64,000 bases of DNA, from NCBI RefSeq assembly GCF_019320115.1, contig NC_089582.1:118814657-118878656 (forward strand), written 5' to 3'. Within the stretch, counting starts at the first letter, position 1; each line of letters starts with the position of its first letter. The DNA comes from Miscanthus floridulus (taxonomy: Eukaryota > Streptophyta > Magnoliopsida > Poales > Poaceae). The notes under the pieces were generated by a model. That model was not told the DNA's origin. It saw only the letters and a program-made list of their open reading frames with translations, and made no database searches. Position numbers and translations under genes: made by a program. Below are positions 42,215-53,489 of the stretch, one piece after another.

Positions 42215-44682
42215 TGAAAGGGTCGAGATGGCGACTAGAGGGGGGGTGAATAGTCCTTTTTAAAATTAATCGCGTCGGCTAACCGAAATAAGTGCGGAAT
42301 TAAAACTATCCGTCTAGCCAAGACTACACCCTTCTATCTATGTTCTCTAGCACCTTTCAAAGATACTAATTAAGCAACTAAGGTGCAGGGCTAGCTAGAG
42401 CTCTCCTAACCAATTCTAGGAGCAAGGTCACACAAACCTATGCCACTAGTACTTTAAGCAACAAGGGAGCTCCTACACATGCTAGTAAGCAAAAGCACAA
42501 AGCCACCTAAGCTCACTAGCAATGCTCAATAACAAGGCAACCAATGCCAAATTAGAGAGCACAATTACTTAGCTACACAAACTAAGCAATGTGACTAACA
42601 AGGTTACATAAACCAAATTAGCCACGCAAGGGAGCTACTTCTATGCTACACAAGTAAGAAGATAACTAGCACGCTACACAAGCTAACTAATTACAAAAGC
42701 AACAACACAAGCTCAATGTATATGAAAGTAATCGCAAGCTTGTGTAATGGGGATGCAAACCAACGGGAAGAACAAGGTTGACACGATGATTTTTCTCTCG
42801 AGGTTCACGTGTTTGCCAACACGCTAGTCCCCATTGTGTCGACCGCTCACTTAGTGGTTCGGTGGCTAATTGGCATCACTCACCAAGCCTGCACATTGGG
42901 CGCCACAAGAACCTACCCTAGAAGTGAGGGTAGCTCAATGACATGCTTTACTAAAGTTGCTCTTCGTGGCTCTCATGGGGCAAGCATAATGCCCCTCAGA
43001 AAGCACTTCTCCGGAGCGCCACACAAGCTTCTTGCGGGCTTCGACGGAGACCACCACCAAGCCATCTAGGAGGTGGCAACCTCTAAGGGTAACAAGCACC
43101 ACCAGCTTGCAATTCAATCACCTAGTGCCACTCGATGCAACCTCATGATGCAATCGCACTAGAATCACTCTTTCACACAATCGAATGATCACTATCAAGT
43201 ATATGTGAGATGGAGGGCTCCCAAGCACTACTACACAAGCCACTAAGGCTCTAGTGTGCTCTCCTAACGGCCCAAGACTGACCATGGCTTCTATTTATAA
43301 CCTCACGAACAAATAGAGCTGTTACCCCTTCACTAGGCAAAAGTCAGGATGACCGGACGCTCCGGTCTAATCAATCGGACGCTGGACCTCAGCGTCCGAT
43401 CGTGCGATGCATGCCACGTGTCCCCTTCTTCAAATGCTGTTCATCTGATCTCAATGGTCATCTGACGACCGGACGCTCTAGCATGAACTGACCGGACGTA
43501 GCAACCCCAACGTCCAGTCATTTCCAGTAAGGTACCAGACATGACTGGACACATCCGGTCGGTCGTGATCGGACGTAGCACCAGCGTCCGGTCACCTCTA
43601 GCAACACTGCTCTACCTACGTCATCACATGTCACTTTGACCGAACACACCCTGTCAGTGTCCAGTCACTTCTAACGCCAGCGTCTGGTCGATGACCGAGC
43701 CTGCCCGCTGACTGCCACTACTGACCAAACACTGGAACCCAACATTCGGTCACTACGTGACCAGTGTCTGGTCCACTCTGTGAGACCCTATCTTTTTGGA
43801 ATAGGGCACCGGTGGCATCATCGGACTGTCTGCACTCTATGGGCAGACACTCCACCGGTGGAGTTCCAAACCCTTCTCACCTCCATTCCATCGCTGAGTT
43901 GATCCACATCAACTCTAACTTCATCTCCTTTGTAAATGTGCCAACACCACCAAGCGTACACCACCATGTGTATGCGTGTTAGCATTTTCACAATCAATTT
44001 TCAAAGGATTAGTCACTCAACTTGCCACGCCACTCAATCCTAGGGATGATGCAAAGTTAGATCACTCGAGTGGCACTAGATGACCGATATGCAAACAAGT
44101 TTGCTCCTCTTGATAGTACGGCCATCTATCCTAAACCCGGTCATCAACTTCTTACACACCTATGACCGATGAAATGAAATGCCCTAGGTTATACCTTTGC
44201 CTTGCGCATTCCATTCCATCTCCTTCAATGTTGATGCAACACATGCACCAACATGATCAACAATGATATGATCCACTTCATATCATCATGTGATCATATT
44301 GGTTCATCGATCTTGACTTCACTTGCTTTTCACCGTTGCCTTCATTCATCGGCACCAAGTCTTGCTCAAGCTTCACCGCCACGCGGTCCATCGCTCCAAA
44401 GCCTCCGACTTGCCCTTCGCGCTTGCAACTGATCCATCAAGCCAAGTCTTGCCTTGATCTTCTCTACCTTGATCACATGACTCAATGTCATGTCTCATGT
44501 GCAATGAGCTCCTTCATTATCACATGTGTGAGCTTTGCAACATCTCCAAGCCATTTTCACCTTCATGGCATATGTTGCTCACACATATGTACATGTGGAC
44601 TAATCACCTGTGTATCTCATATAAACACAATTAGTCCACCTAGGTTGTCACTCAATTACCAAAACCACACAAGGACCTTTCA
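42215..44682 (-). repeat. 5' LTR of inner Sirevirus-like element
   Basis: 2468 bp, closely matching 34300-36753. A minus-strand TATAAATAG lies at 43291-43299, with a CCGGAC/GTCCGG cluster at about 43350-43780. It would drive transcription leftward. Confidence 0.93.
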
Positions 44683-44687
44683 ATGGT

Positions 44688-44927
44688 TTCTTGAGTGCAA
44701 ACCAAAAAATGGCTCCTATTAAAATACCTTTGCCTTGAGCCTATTTTTTTCTCTTTCTTCTTTTCCAAATGTGAAGCACTTGATCATCTCTTTTGTGGCC
44801 ATCACCTTCACCATGACCATCATCTAGCTTCACCACTTGGATTGGACTACCTCATCTAACTCACATACTTAGATCAAAGGTTAGTCTTAGGTTTCATCAA
44901 TTATCCAAAACCAAACTAGGGCTTTCA
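44688..44927 (-). repeat. 5' LTR of outer Sirevirus element, right part
   Basis: This continues the LTR broken at 34299. It starts TTCTTGAGTGCAA, as in the left LTR near 25908, and ends GGGCTTTCA before the CCGGG duplication. Confidence 0.9.
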
Positions 44928-44932
44928 CCGGG

Positions 44933-45006
44933 AGGGCCACCAGCGGCCGCAGGGTGGACGGCAGGGCCGGAAGGTCCACCGGTAGGAGCGGGGCAGGTGC
45001 TCTCAC
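44933..45006 (-). other. LINE-A 5' end, GC-rich
   Basis: About 75 GC-rich bases follow the CCGGG duplication and fit the 5' UTR interrupted at 24128. The base composition drops near 45006, taken as the approximate end of the LINE. Confidence 0.5.
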
Positions 45007-45108
45007 CTACAGTGCCTCTTGTTGCATTCATTAATGACCATGTTGGTGGTGGAGATTGTTTTGTGGATTTGTGGTAAAGCATTTTTTTCTTAATTCTACA
45101 TGTTTTAT

Positions 45109-45260
45109 TGTTAGAATAAGAAGAGAGGAAGGGTGGGTGTGTAGTTAGATGCATTGAATCAACCTTGGAGGGTATACATTGTACAATAGGGACCCAAACC
45201 CTAGACTAGAGTACAAGTTTATAAGGACAATAAAAGCCCTAAACAACACCCCCTCTCAAA
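45109..45260 (-). repeat. candidate small 3' LTR and polypurine tract
   Basis: TGTTAGAATAAG...CCCTAAACA (45109-45245, 137 bp) has TGTTAG/CTAAACA ends. On the minus strand it is preceded by a purine run TTTGAGAGGGGGTGT (45246-45260) and contains TTATAAAC. This is the layout of a 3' LTR of a minus-strand copia-like element. No partner LTR or target duplication was found. Confidence 0.5.
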
Positions 45261-46174
45261 TGCAAGCTGAATGCAACTGTGATGCATTAGGAAGACAGTA
45301 AGCACTAGACTTAGACATAATACAACACTAAGATAACTGAAACATCTAAATCTAAGTCTCCATGCTATGATGATGAGGTGTGAAGAGAAGCACATAGGTA
45401 GAGTTGTGAGGAGGTGTGAGGAGTATAGTGATGATGGACGTGCCTTTAGTCAAGAGTCAAGGGTTTAGGTACTTTCCAATGCGGGGCAAAGCAGTGCACC
45501 GGATATCTTTGATGGCGGTAGCAGAGGAAGCAGGGGAACTTTAGTCCAAAGAAGACTAAATCAACACCGTGCACTAGAATTTAGTCCAGAGAAGACTAAA
45601 CCAACACCATGCACCGAAATTCAACCGTGGGGCATTAGATGAATCACCGAATAAAGAGACTTCCAACGGTCAAGAATAGCTAGTCCACATGGTAGGGCAC
45701 TAGATTTCTCCAATGTGGTCATCAAAGCTATTAGGTGCTCACTACAGCAGGAAGCATCAAAGGAGGAAGCTGTTGAGCCATTTACTATTTAGATTGATGA
45801 AAATCAGATTCATGCCCAGAAGAGGATGCTCTATGCCAAGGCAGCCCTTTTGACCAACAGCCAATTGGTTGATTTGGGGCTATATATACCTCCTTGGTTA
45901 GCCATTCGGAGTGTGCTAGGGTTTGCCAAAGCTATAATTGAGTTGAGACTCATTCCTTTGTGCTCTCGCCACCACATGCAACTAAGAGAAGATTAGTCAA
46001 TTAGCAAAAGTGCTTGGATTAGTATTTAGGCTACTCAGAGGCCTCTTTACTGCTTGCTTTAGATTCAGGTATAGTGTTAGTGTGATTTGCATATCTCTAA
46101 GCGTTAGGCCTAGTGTTTAGTAATATTTGCATACCTCTAAGCTATTGGTGCTTGCATGCACTTGTACTGCATGG
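45261..46174. other. unclassified, LTR-like DNA
   Basis: No coding frame could be supported. It includes a 40-bp tandem repeat (45540-45620). Further right lies a promoter-like stretch with CCAAT (about 45862) and CTATATATACC (about 45880), followed by sequence resembling an LTR R-U5 region. Confidence 0.4.
45540..45620 (+). repeat. 40-bp tandem repeat, two units
   Basis: Two adjacent units start TTTAGTCCA at 45540 and 45580. Each contains the inverted pair TTTAGTC...GACTAAA. Confidence 0.8.
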
Positions 46175-47402
46175 CATGGTGAAAGGTCCAAATGGCTAGA
46201 GGGGGTGAATAGCCTAATTAAAATTTCTACAAATTCACTAGAGCAAATAGTTAGTCAATTAAATAGCAAAGCTTTTTGCTCTACCTGTACACAAGGGTTG
46301 CAAGACACCTAACCACAATTCTAATTAACTATGATCTCTATGTTCACACAAAGGCTAAGTCACTACTCTTACTCTAGTTGAGCTAGCTAGCAAACTAAAA
46401 CAACTACACTAACTAGTTTAGCTAAACAACTAACTAAGCAAGAGAGGCACTACCACTACAAAATGTAAAGAATGTAAATACAGAGAGTAGTAGATGTGGC
46501 AGAACCACCCGAAATAACATGTTTAGTGAGGTGCTCGTCTTCCACCAGACACTAAGCACCCTGAAAGCAAGCTACAACAGGCGGTATCCGTCGAGCACAC
46601 CCCAAGGGAGAACCCGAAAGATCCACATTTTTCCTAAGGATCCAATAATGAGAATGAGTTACAATACTTGTCCATTTCATACATCAGAGTTTCTTAAAAT
46701 TTCATTATTATAATACCAAAAGTTAGAGTGTAGAATGATAAACAGTGGAATTTAAAATAAGCATCTAACGATAAGAACGAGGATCCGTCTGAGCCCACCA
46801 GAAGAATCCTCCACACAATGGTACATCTCAAGCATCACCTACAACAGGGGTAAATGAACCTTGAGTACATAATGTACTCGCAAGACTTATCCGACTAGTG
46901 GGAATAATTTCCTGACTCCAAGGAATATGAGAAGCTTTATGGTTTGTTGGTTTTCTTTTAGCAGAAAGCAATACTAATAGTGAGTCCTTATTTATGTTAT
47001 TATTATTAGCCATATTAAGTTATTATCTATCCAGTCTATATAAGCACCTATTCTACTTTCAAGCAAGAGTTGAGCAATCAGTTCTATTTCATCACCTTTC
47101 ATCTTTCAGTTCTTACTACGGTGCTAGACACGAAACAAGCCGTACCAGATCGCCCGGCGATTCCCAAATCAATGCCCCTAGCTAGGTACCCCCAAAAATA
47201 CACGCCCCGCTTGCACCCTAGGCACAAGCAGGACTAACTCATCACCCTCCTATCCTAGGTGTCTAGGTCCTCGTCCAAACTTGGACTCCAAGCCCCCACT
47301 CCTAAGTCCCAAACTCAGTGTAGTGCAAGGACCTCCACCATCCCGCCTCCAATCAGTTGGTCTAGAAAGAGTCGGATCCACGATAAGAGAGCAATGAGTC
47401 TT

Positions 47403-48263
47403 TGATGAGGACATCGCCAAGTTGGAGTCGAGGACGACTCCAATTCGAGAAGGGGAGGATGATGAGGACATCGCCACGCTGGACACACCGACGCCATGGT
47501 CTTTCCCAAGTTGCAATTCGTTCCCAACTCAGCTGCCACGTCACCCTCGGATTCAGCAGACACGTCGTCACTGTTTCGGTCATAACTTTCTCATACGACA
47601 TCGAAACGGGCTGTTCTTGGATGCGTTGGAAAGGGGATGACGACGCCGTCTTTTTGGATCTGGTCCGAGCTCCAGAAGGTTTGTGGATCATTCTGTGTGA
47701 CCATGGCAAGGTGCTGCATCACCTATTTGGGCCAACTTGGCCATGTATCGTGTCGGGCCTTAAGCCCAAGTTGTGGGCGCCCAACCCCTGGCCGTCCCCA
47801 ACCCTAGGTCGAGTCTTAGACTATAAACACAGCCGCCGCTGCTGCTACACAATTGGGTTTTGTTTAGAGTTTAGTTTTCCATCGAAAAACTGAATCGTTC
47901 ATTGTAACTGTGGTGACAAATCCTTTTACAGTGATCCAGGGCCCCCGTTCTTGATCTCCTCCACTATGTCGATTAGTCCTTTGGAACCGAGTTCTTGAAT
48001 CCTCTATTGATATTCATGTCATTCATATTTGCAATTTCAGATTGCGTGTTTTACCTTCTTGCTTGTGCTCTTCGATTCGCTTGCAGGAAAAGCCTTCTTG
48101 GCGAGGTCAATCAAGTTGTGCTTGGTTGATAACCAATGGAGCAGTGGTGTAACGGTTGCAGGGTTCGAATCGCGTCTGATTTGAAGCCGAATCGCCAACG
48201 TCGAGATCTCCACAAAATCGAACTTACCGGCTACCTCTCGGAAGATCGGGCCTGTACTCATCA
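47403..48263 (+). repeat. 5' LTR of gag-protease element
   Basis: It begins TGATGAGGACATCGCC, a word repeated 57 bases later at 47460, and ends TGTACTCATCA. A GACTATAAACACAG stretch near 47820 may be the TATA region. Confidence 0.93.
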
Positions 48264-49582
48264 ATTGGTATCAGATATTTCAGGTTTACCGCGAGGTATA
48301 ATCTCGTTTGCCTTAGATTCATATTTGTTCATTACCTAGAGTCCACAAAAAGCCCAAAAATATTTCAATTTCCGCTGTCCTATCACCCTTTGTGCCTTTG
48401 CAATTTCGTTTCAGATTCGTGTTGTTGAGTTTGTGTCTGTGGTCGAGTCTTGTTGCTGGTTTAGGATTGTGTTCGTGGTCGTAGTTCAATCGCCCGTTGC
48501 TGTGATTTTTGTTTTCCGCCGCTATCCCATCCACCATTTCCAAACAACAAGTCAAAGCCACCATATTACTCGACTTGCCCCGCTAGCCGCCTTGTGTAAC
48601 TTCTCGCCGCCACGCAAACCCTAGATAGGTTGCCAGCCGCTCTTATTTTGCCTGCATCGCAGCCCTCCTTACATCATCAGGCGAATACCTACTGCTGTTA
48701 GTCACAGTGACGATCCTGTGATCGGTGTTAGAGTTTAGGGACGCTTTGCCCTAACTGCCACCACCGTGTTGTGCCTTCCGGAAAACATACCTTGAGATAC
48801 CTTCGGTAAAACAGGCATAACTTTTCGCTCATTTATCAGAAAAATCTAAAATTTTTTCAGCAGCTTCTTGACACCATTTGGAGCCGACCCAAACTTGGCT
48901 ATGCCCTGTTTGGTTTCCTCAGAATTGCCAAAAAAATTCGGGAAAATATAGAAAAAAAATTGTCAAAGTTTTTGCACGCTTTTCAGAGAACGTGCTGAAT
49001 TTCTGTAGACCATATCCCACCTCAGTTGTAGGTGCTAATTTTTGTGGTTGCATCTTTTGTGATCCTTGTTCAGAGAAAAGTATAAAAAAATAGTAAGAAA
49101 AAAAAATTTGTTTCCTACTAGTGCCTTTTGGAAAAATCCGGGAAAAAAATTCAGGAAAAAGGAGAAATCCAGGCTATTTGCTTGTTCTGTGAGTTCTTTC
49201 GATCGTCCTTTGTTTTCACCTTGTTGCGCTATGTCTCGACACGTCTTAGCCAGCACCTGTGATTTATACTTTGGATCCAGATTGAACAATCGTTACTCTG
49301 CACTCGTTAATTGCTAATCCTTGCTGTCATATTGTGTGTCTACCCATAGCTCCACATATTCTTCGGTCAGCACAGGTTCATCTTACAACTGTTACCCACG
49401 CTTAACAACAGATTGCTTCGCCACTTTGGTTTTGCTCCTGTTTGGCATTGGTAAGAATACAGGCAAGACGGTGATAAGTCGCTTGTGATTTTGCATTCCA
49501 CTTTTACCACCATCACCACCACTTGTTTCCTTTTAGTTGATAGGGATAATACTTTGGTGTTGTCTTTTTCTATCTTCTAACC
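48264..49582 (+). other. untranslated leader of gag-protease element
   Basis: 1.3 kb between the LTR and the gag ATG holds the primer site and no supported reading frame. Short open frames here are AT-rich chance frames. Long leaders are common in such grass elements. Confidence 0.75.
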
Positions 49583-51464
49583 ATGGCAGGAACTCCGATG
49601 GACTTCAATGAGTGCATGTCCAAGGGCGAGCTTGCAACGTTCATGACTGAACAATGCAATCTTATGATCGAGCTGACACGCAACATGAACAATTAGGTCA
49701 CCCGCATTGAACAGCTTGAGCAACGCCCTCTGCCTTATCGTGCTGATGATGAAGATGCGGATGCTTTTGGTGATGAAGATGCGTATGCTGACGGTGGTGC
49801 CCGTCGCCGCCTCAACTTCAATCGTCGCGGTATGGTAGGTAATAATCATGGTAATAATGATCCTTTTGCTAAAATTAAATTTAGTCTACCTCCTTTTGCT
49901 GGTAATGTTGATCCAGAGGCATATTTAGATTGGGAGCTTACTGTTCAACAAAAATTTGATTCTCATAATGTTCCTGCTGAGCATAGAGTTAGACTTGCTA
50001 CTAGTGAGTTTACTAATTTTGCTTTGTTCTGGTGGAGTGATCTTTGCAATGCCAATAATGCTGCTGCTGTGCCACAAACTTAAAATGTTTTAAAGCAACG
50101 TATGACATCTCGTTTTGTTCCTCCTTATTACCAACGTGATTTACGTTTGAAACTACAAACTTTAAAACAAGGTGATAAAGGAGTAGAAGCATACTATCAA
50201 GAATTGCTTATTGGTTTAGCACGTTATGGTATAAATGAAGATGATCATGATGCTAGTGCTAGATTTTTTGGTGGTTTAAACCATGATATACAGAACATAC
50301 TTGATTACAAAGAATGGCGCAATTTTTCCCAATTGTATCATCTTGCTATTAAGGCAGAACGAGAAGTATAGGGACGCAAACAACACCAGCTTTTCAGGTC
50401 TAACAATGGGAGGAATTTTCAGCAGCGTTCCGAGCCGGAGACGCCCAAGCTTCCTGTTGCACCACAGCCATCTACACCTCCATTTTCTTCCGGGGTAAGT
50501 AAATTGTCTAATGTGCAGTTTCCACAGCTGAAGAAAGGTGGTACTCCGGGTGCTTCTACTAGCTCCTCCTCGTCTAGCTCTAAAATCATTTGCCACCAAT
50601 GCAAAGGCATGGGACATGTCATGAAGGAATGCCCTAGTCGTTGTGCTTTCATTGCTACCGAGGATGGATATGTAAGTGCTAGTGATGTTGAAGATGATTT
50701 AGCCCTTGCTGCTAACATTGATGCAGATCCCACCGAGGGCGATCAAGACAAGGAGGCCATCACCATTGACTCCGTGGCTGCTGTCACGGACTACCCTAGC
50801 CTTCTTGTGCAGCGTGTGTTGAGTACACATGTGGGTCATGAAGAAGAGATGAAGATCCAATGCCATAATTTGTTCCACATGTATCTCATTGTGCAGGGTT
50901 GTCGTGTTCTCACTATCATTGATAGCGGGAGTTGCAACAACTTGGTGAGTTCAGATTTGGTTGACAAGCTTGGCTTGACCACACGCCAACATTCGTATCC
51001 ATATAAACTTCAATGGTTCAATAATAGTGGTAAGACTAAGGTAACTAAATCAGCACGCATTAGCTTTTTCACAGGCTCTTATCATGATACTGCTGATTTT
51101 GATGTTGTCCCTATGTAAGCTTGTTCCATTTTGTTAGGTCGCCCATGGGAATTTGATAATGATGCTTTACACCATGGTAGAACTAATACATACACTATCA
51201 TACATAAGGACAAGAAAATTACATTGCTGCCTTTGTCTCCTACGGATATTATTAAACATGCTAATGAGATCAAAAATAAACCTCCCACAGACATTGCTAA
51301 AAATAATGGGATTAAGTTAAAAGGAGGTGCTTTTCTTGCTACAACTCCTGCTACTGCTGAGTTATGTGATAATCCTGATGCACCATGTTATACTATGTTT
51401 TGTCAACCTTTTATGTCTGGTGCATTGCCTGCTGTCACTAACCTTTTGCAGGAGTTCGCTGATG
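49583..51464 (+). pseudogene. gag and aspartic protease of non-autonomous gypsy element
   Basis: One frame from ATG 49583 is broken by four stops only (TAG 49694, TAA 50081, TAG 50369, TAA 51116). The gag capsid region shows DPEAYLDWE and HRVRLATSEF (about 49910-50010) and continues to about 50370. A zinc knuckle CHQCKGMGHVMKEC follows (about 50590-50635). The protease has an intact active site, IIDSGSCNNLVSS (about 50918-50956), and LLGRPWEFD (about 51133). The frame then reads LLQEFAD near 51450, where a reverse-transcriptase linker is expected in the family, but jumps straight to the 3' end of the element. Confidence 0.9.
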
Positions 51465-51745
51465 ATGGGATGGAGTCGAGGACGACTCCAATTCTACAAG
51501 GAGGGGATGATGAGGACATCGCCAAGATGGAGTCGAGGACGACTCCAATTCAAGAAGGGGAGGATGATGAGGACATCGCCACGCTGGACACACCGACGCC
51601 ATGGTCTTCCCTAAGTTGCAATTCGTTTCCAACTCAGCTGCCACGTCGTCCTCGGATTCAGCAGACACGTCGTCGCTGTTTCGGTCATAACTTCCTCATA
51701 CGACATCGAAACGGGCCGTTCTTGGATGCGTTGGAAAGGGGATGA
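51465..51745 (+). other. protease frame running across the polypurine tract into the 3' LTR
   Basis: After the apparent deletion point the same frame continues with GMESRTTPI and an acidic Glu/Asp stretch through the polypurine tract (about 51497-51507, CAAGGAGGGGA). It goes on 238 bases into the LTR and stops at 51743-51745. The 5' LTR is open in the matching place. This tail may be the original pol C-terminus or a chance frame. Confidence 0.6.
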
Positions 51746-52368
51746 CAATGCCGTCATTTTGGATCTGGTCCCAGCTCCAGAAGGTCCGTGGATCATTCTG
51801 TGTGACCACGGCAAGGTGCTGCGTCACCTATTTGGGCCAACTTGGCCATGTATCGTGTCGGGCCTTAAGCCCAAGTTGTGGGCGCCCAACCCCTGGCCGT
51901 CCCCAACCCTAGGTCGAGTCTTAGACTATAAACACAGCTGCCACCGCTGCTACACAATTGGGTTTTGTTTAGAGTTTAGTTTTCCATCGAGAAACTGAAT
52001 CGTTCATTGTAACTGTGGTGACAAATCCTTTTACAGTGATCCAGGGCCCCCGTTCTTGATCTCCTCCACTATATCGATTAGTCCTTTGGCACTGAGTTCT
52101 TGAATCCTCTATTGATATTCACGTCATTCATATTTGCAATTTCAGATTGTGTGTTTTATCTTCTTGCTTGTGCTCTTCGATTCGCTTGCAGGAAAAGCCT
52201 TCTTAGCGAGGTCAATCAAGTTGTGCTTGGTTGATAACCAACGGAGCAGTGGTGTAACGGTTGCAGGGTTCGAATCACGTCTGATTTGAAGCCAGATCGC
52301 CAACGTCGAGATCTCCACAAAATCGAACTTACCGGCTACCTCTCGGAAGATCGGGCCTGTACTCATCA
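51508..52368 (+). repeat. 3' LTR of gag-protease element
   Basis: 861 bp, the same length as the 5' LTR. It starts TGATGAGGACATCGCC directly after the polypurine tract, repeats that word at 51565, and ends GTACTCATCA. Confidence 0.93.
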
Positions 52369-52713
52369 GTCTTACCTACGCCCATACCCAAGTATGTGCT
52401 TGGAATAATAGATCTGTGACTTGCCCACGATGCCTTATGCAACGACCAGTCCTTAATTGAAACAGACAGGGAAAAAGTGTAACCGAGCTACGCCCTATTG
52501 GCCACAGGACACAACCCCTTACACCCACCAGTACCCAAATCATATCCCTGTCCGGTCGCCATTTTTCCTTTCTATCATTTATCATGAGTGATCATAATTA
52601 TCACCTATTTGTGAGTAACGACAGGTTACCCACGCTACCAAAATCCTAAGCATAGCAGCTACTCGACCTGCACTAGTAGGACTCATAGGTAGATATATTC
52701 ATGCATGTAGTTT

Positions 52714-52962
52714 CTATAAAATACCTGTAACGTAAATGCACATCATAGATATATATTCATTGATTATAAAAATAGGGGTTATGCACCAGAGCTTATCTTG
52801 GGCAGGCGATGGGTCAGCAAAGTCAGCTCCAAAAGGCTCCAAGGCTCCCTCCTGCACAAGGATCACCTCCTCATACTCCTCGATGACTTCCTCATACTCT
52901 TGTTCGTCGACGGGCACGAACTCTACCAACTCGTGATCTACATACATAAAATGATGATGCAA
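52714..52962 (-). other. acidic open frame inside the solo gypsy LTR
   Basis: An 82-residue minus-strand frame is rich in Glu, Asp and Val in its middle (VDEQEYEEVIEEYEEVIL). It has no known domain. Because it lies within an LTR, it is probably not a gene, though its composition is not random. Confidence 0.3.
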
Positions 52963-53489
52963 TACTTAGTAATATAGCAACAACAACTCTTAAAATAAAA
53001 GTACATCAGTCTAACTACTAAGCTAGTGCTACCGACCATGGTACTAAGTTATCTATTGTTACCCATAACAAGTATGAAGTATGACATTCATTATTATAGC
53101 AACTACAGGTATTCTTACTCCTAATGTTGATTTACACTATGTATGATAAAGTAAGGATAATAGCTACTCTATTTATCAACTTACTCAAGGGCCAAAAAAT
53201 TTACAACAAGTATATAATAATCTAGTGAAAATTTTTATAGCTATAGCTATCACCAATTTACCACAAAAATTTCTATAAATTTTAACCTACATAATACTAA
53301 GCTCTTTAGTTTGAATTTATGAACCTACCATTGTCACAGCTAACTGTAATCTAACTACACTAACAGGTAGATAGCATTTTTGTGAACCTAACAAACTTGG
53401 TTTCATAATTTTAGGACAACTACACAATTTTATATTGATTTACAAATTTACCTTACAAGCTAAATTAGAAAGTACTTTATAATTCAAAA

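Larger units (their letters stand above)
34300..44682 (-). mobile_element. Sirevirus-like non-autonomous element (inner), gag only
   Basis: 10.4 kb with LTRs at 34300-36753 and 42215-44682, TGAAAGG...CCTTTCA ends, and a target duplication ATGGA/ATGGT (34295-34299 and 44683-44687, one mismatch). Comparison with the uninterrupted LTR at 25,900 confirms the insertion point. The primer site TGGTATCAGAGC (minus strand, 42201-42212) matches initiator Met-tRNA. Only gag-like sequence is present; 36754-40132 has no pol, so the element depends on a helper. Confidence 0.94.
24129..44927 (-). mobile_element. Sirevirus-like Ty1/copia element (outer), with nested element
   Basis: A minus-strand copia retrotransposon with TGAAA...TTTCA LTR ends and a perfect target duplication CCGGG (24124-24128 and 44928-44932). 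The left LTR (24129-26150) is the 3' LTR. The right LTR is the 5' LTR and is split by another element at 34300-44682. Reading leftward come the primer-binding site, gag with two CCHC knuckles, protease, integrase, reverse transcriptase and RNase H, which is copia order. Several stops and a frameshift inactivate it. The Sirevirus call rests on the large gag with a coiled coil, the VGPKKKVIWVPK region, several polypurine tracts and the CCGGAC-rich LTRs. Confidence 0.94.
3650..45006 (-). mobile_element. LINE-A: L1-type LINE split into pieces by five insertions
   Basis: On the minus strand the pieces run 5' to 3' as follows: GC-rich 5' UTR (about 44933-45006, then 23776-24128 and 15386-15672), ORF1 (15385-14575 and 13806-11864), the ORF1-ORF2 spacer (11863 to about 11388), and ORF2 (7102 down to about 3655). 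Joining across four of the insertions is supported by target duplications (CATTC, ATAAC, CCGGG and, weakly, an ATCAAA-like one) and by protein motifs that continue in order. ORF2 stops right after the CWAIW motif, where the gypsy LTR begins. The rest of the 3' end is presumably left of the window. The exact 5' end near 45006 is uncertain. Confidence 0.82.
47403..52368 (+). mobile_element. non-autonomous Ty3/gypsy element (gag-protease), young
   Basis: Two 861-bp LTRs (47403-48263 and 51508-52368) differ at few positions. A perfect target duplication GTCTT lies at 47398-47402 and 52369-52373. The primer site TGGTATCAGAT (48266-48276) is of initiator Met-tRNA type. Gag and protease are in one frame. 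Reverse transcriptase, RNase H and integrase are absent. It sits inside the solo gypsy LTR. Confidence 0.95.

Noticed and set aside
47402..47893. A 163-residue frame in the LTR as a gene
   Set aside because: It lies wholly in the LTR. The partner LTR has frames of other lengths, and no domain is seen.
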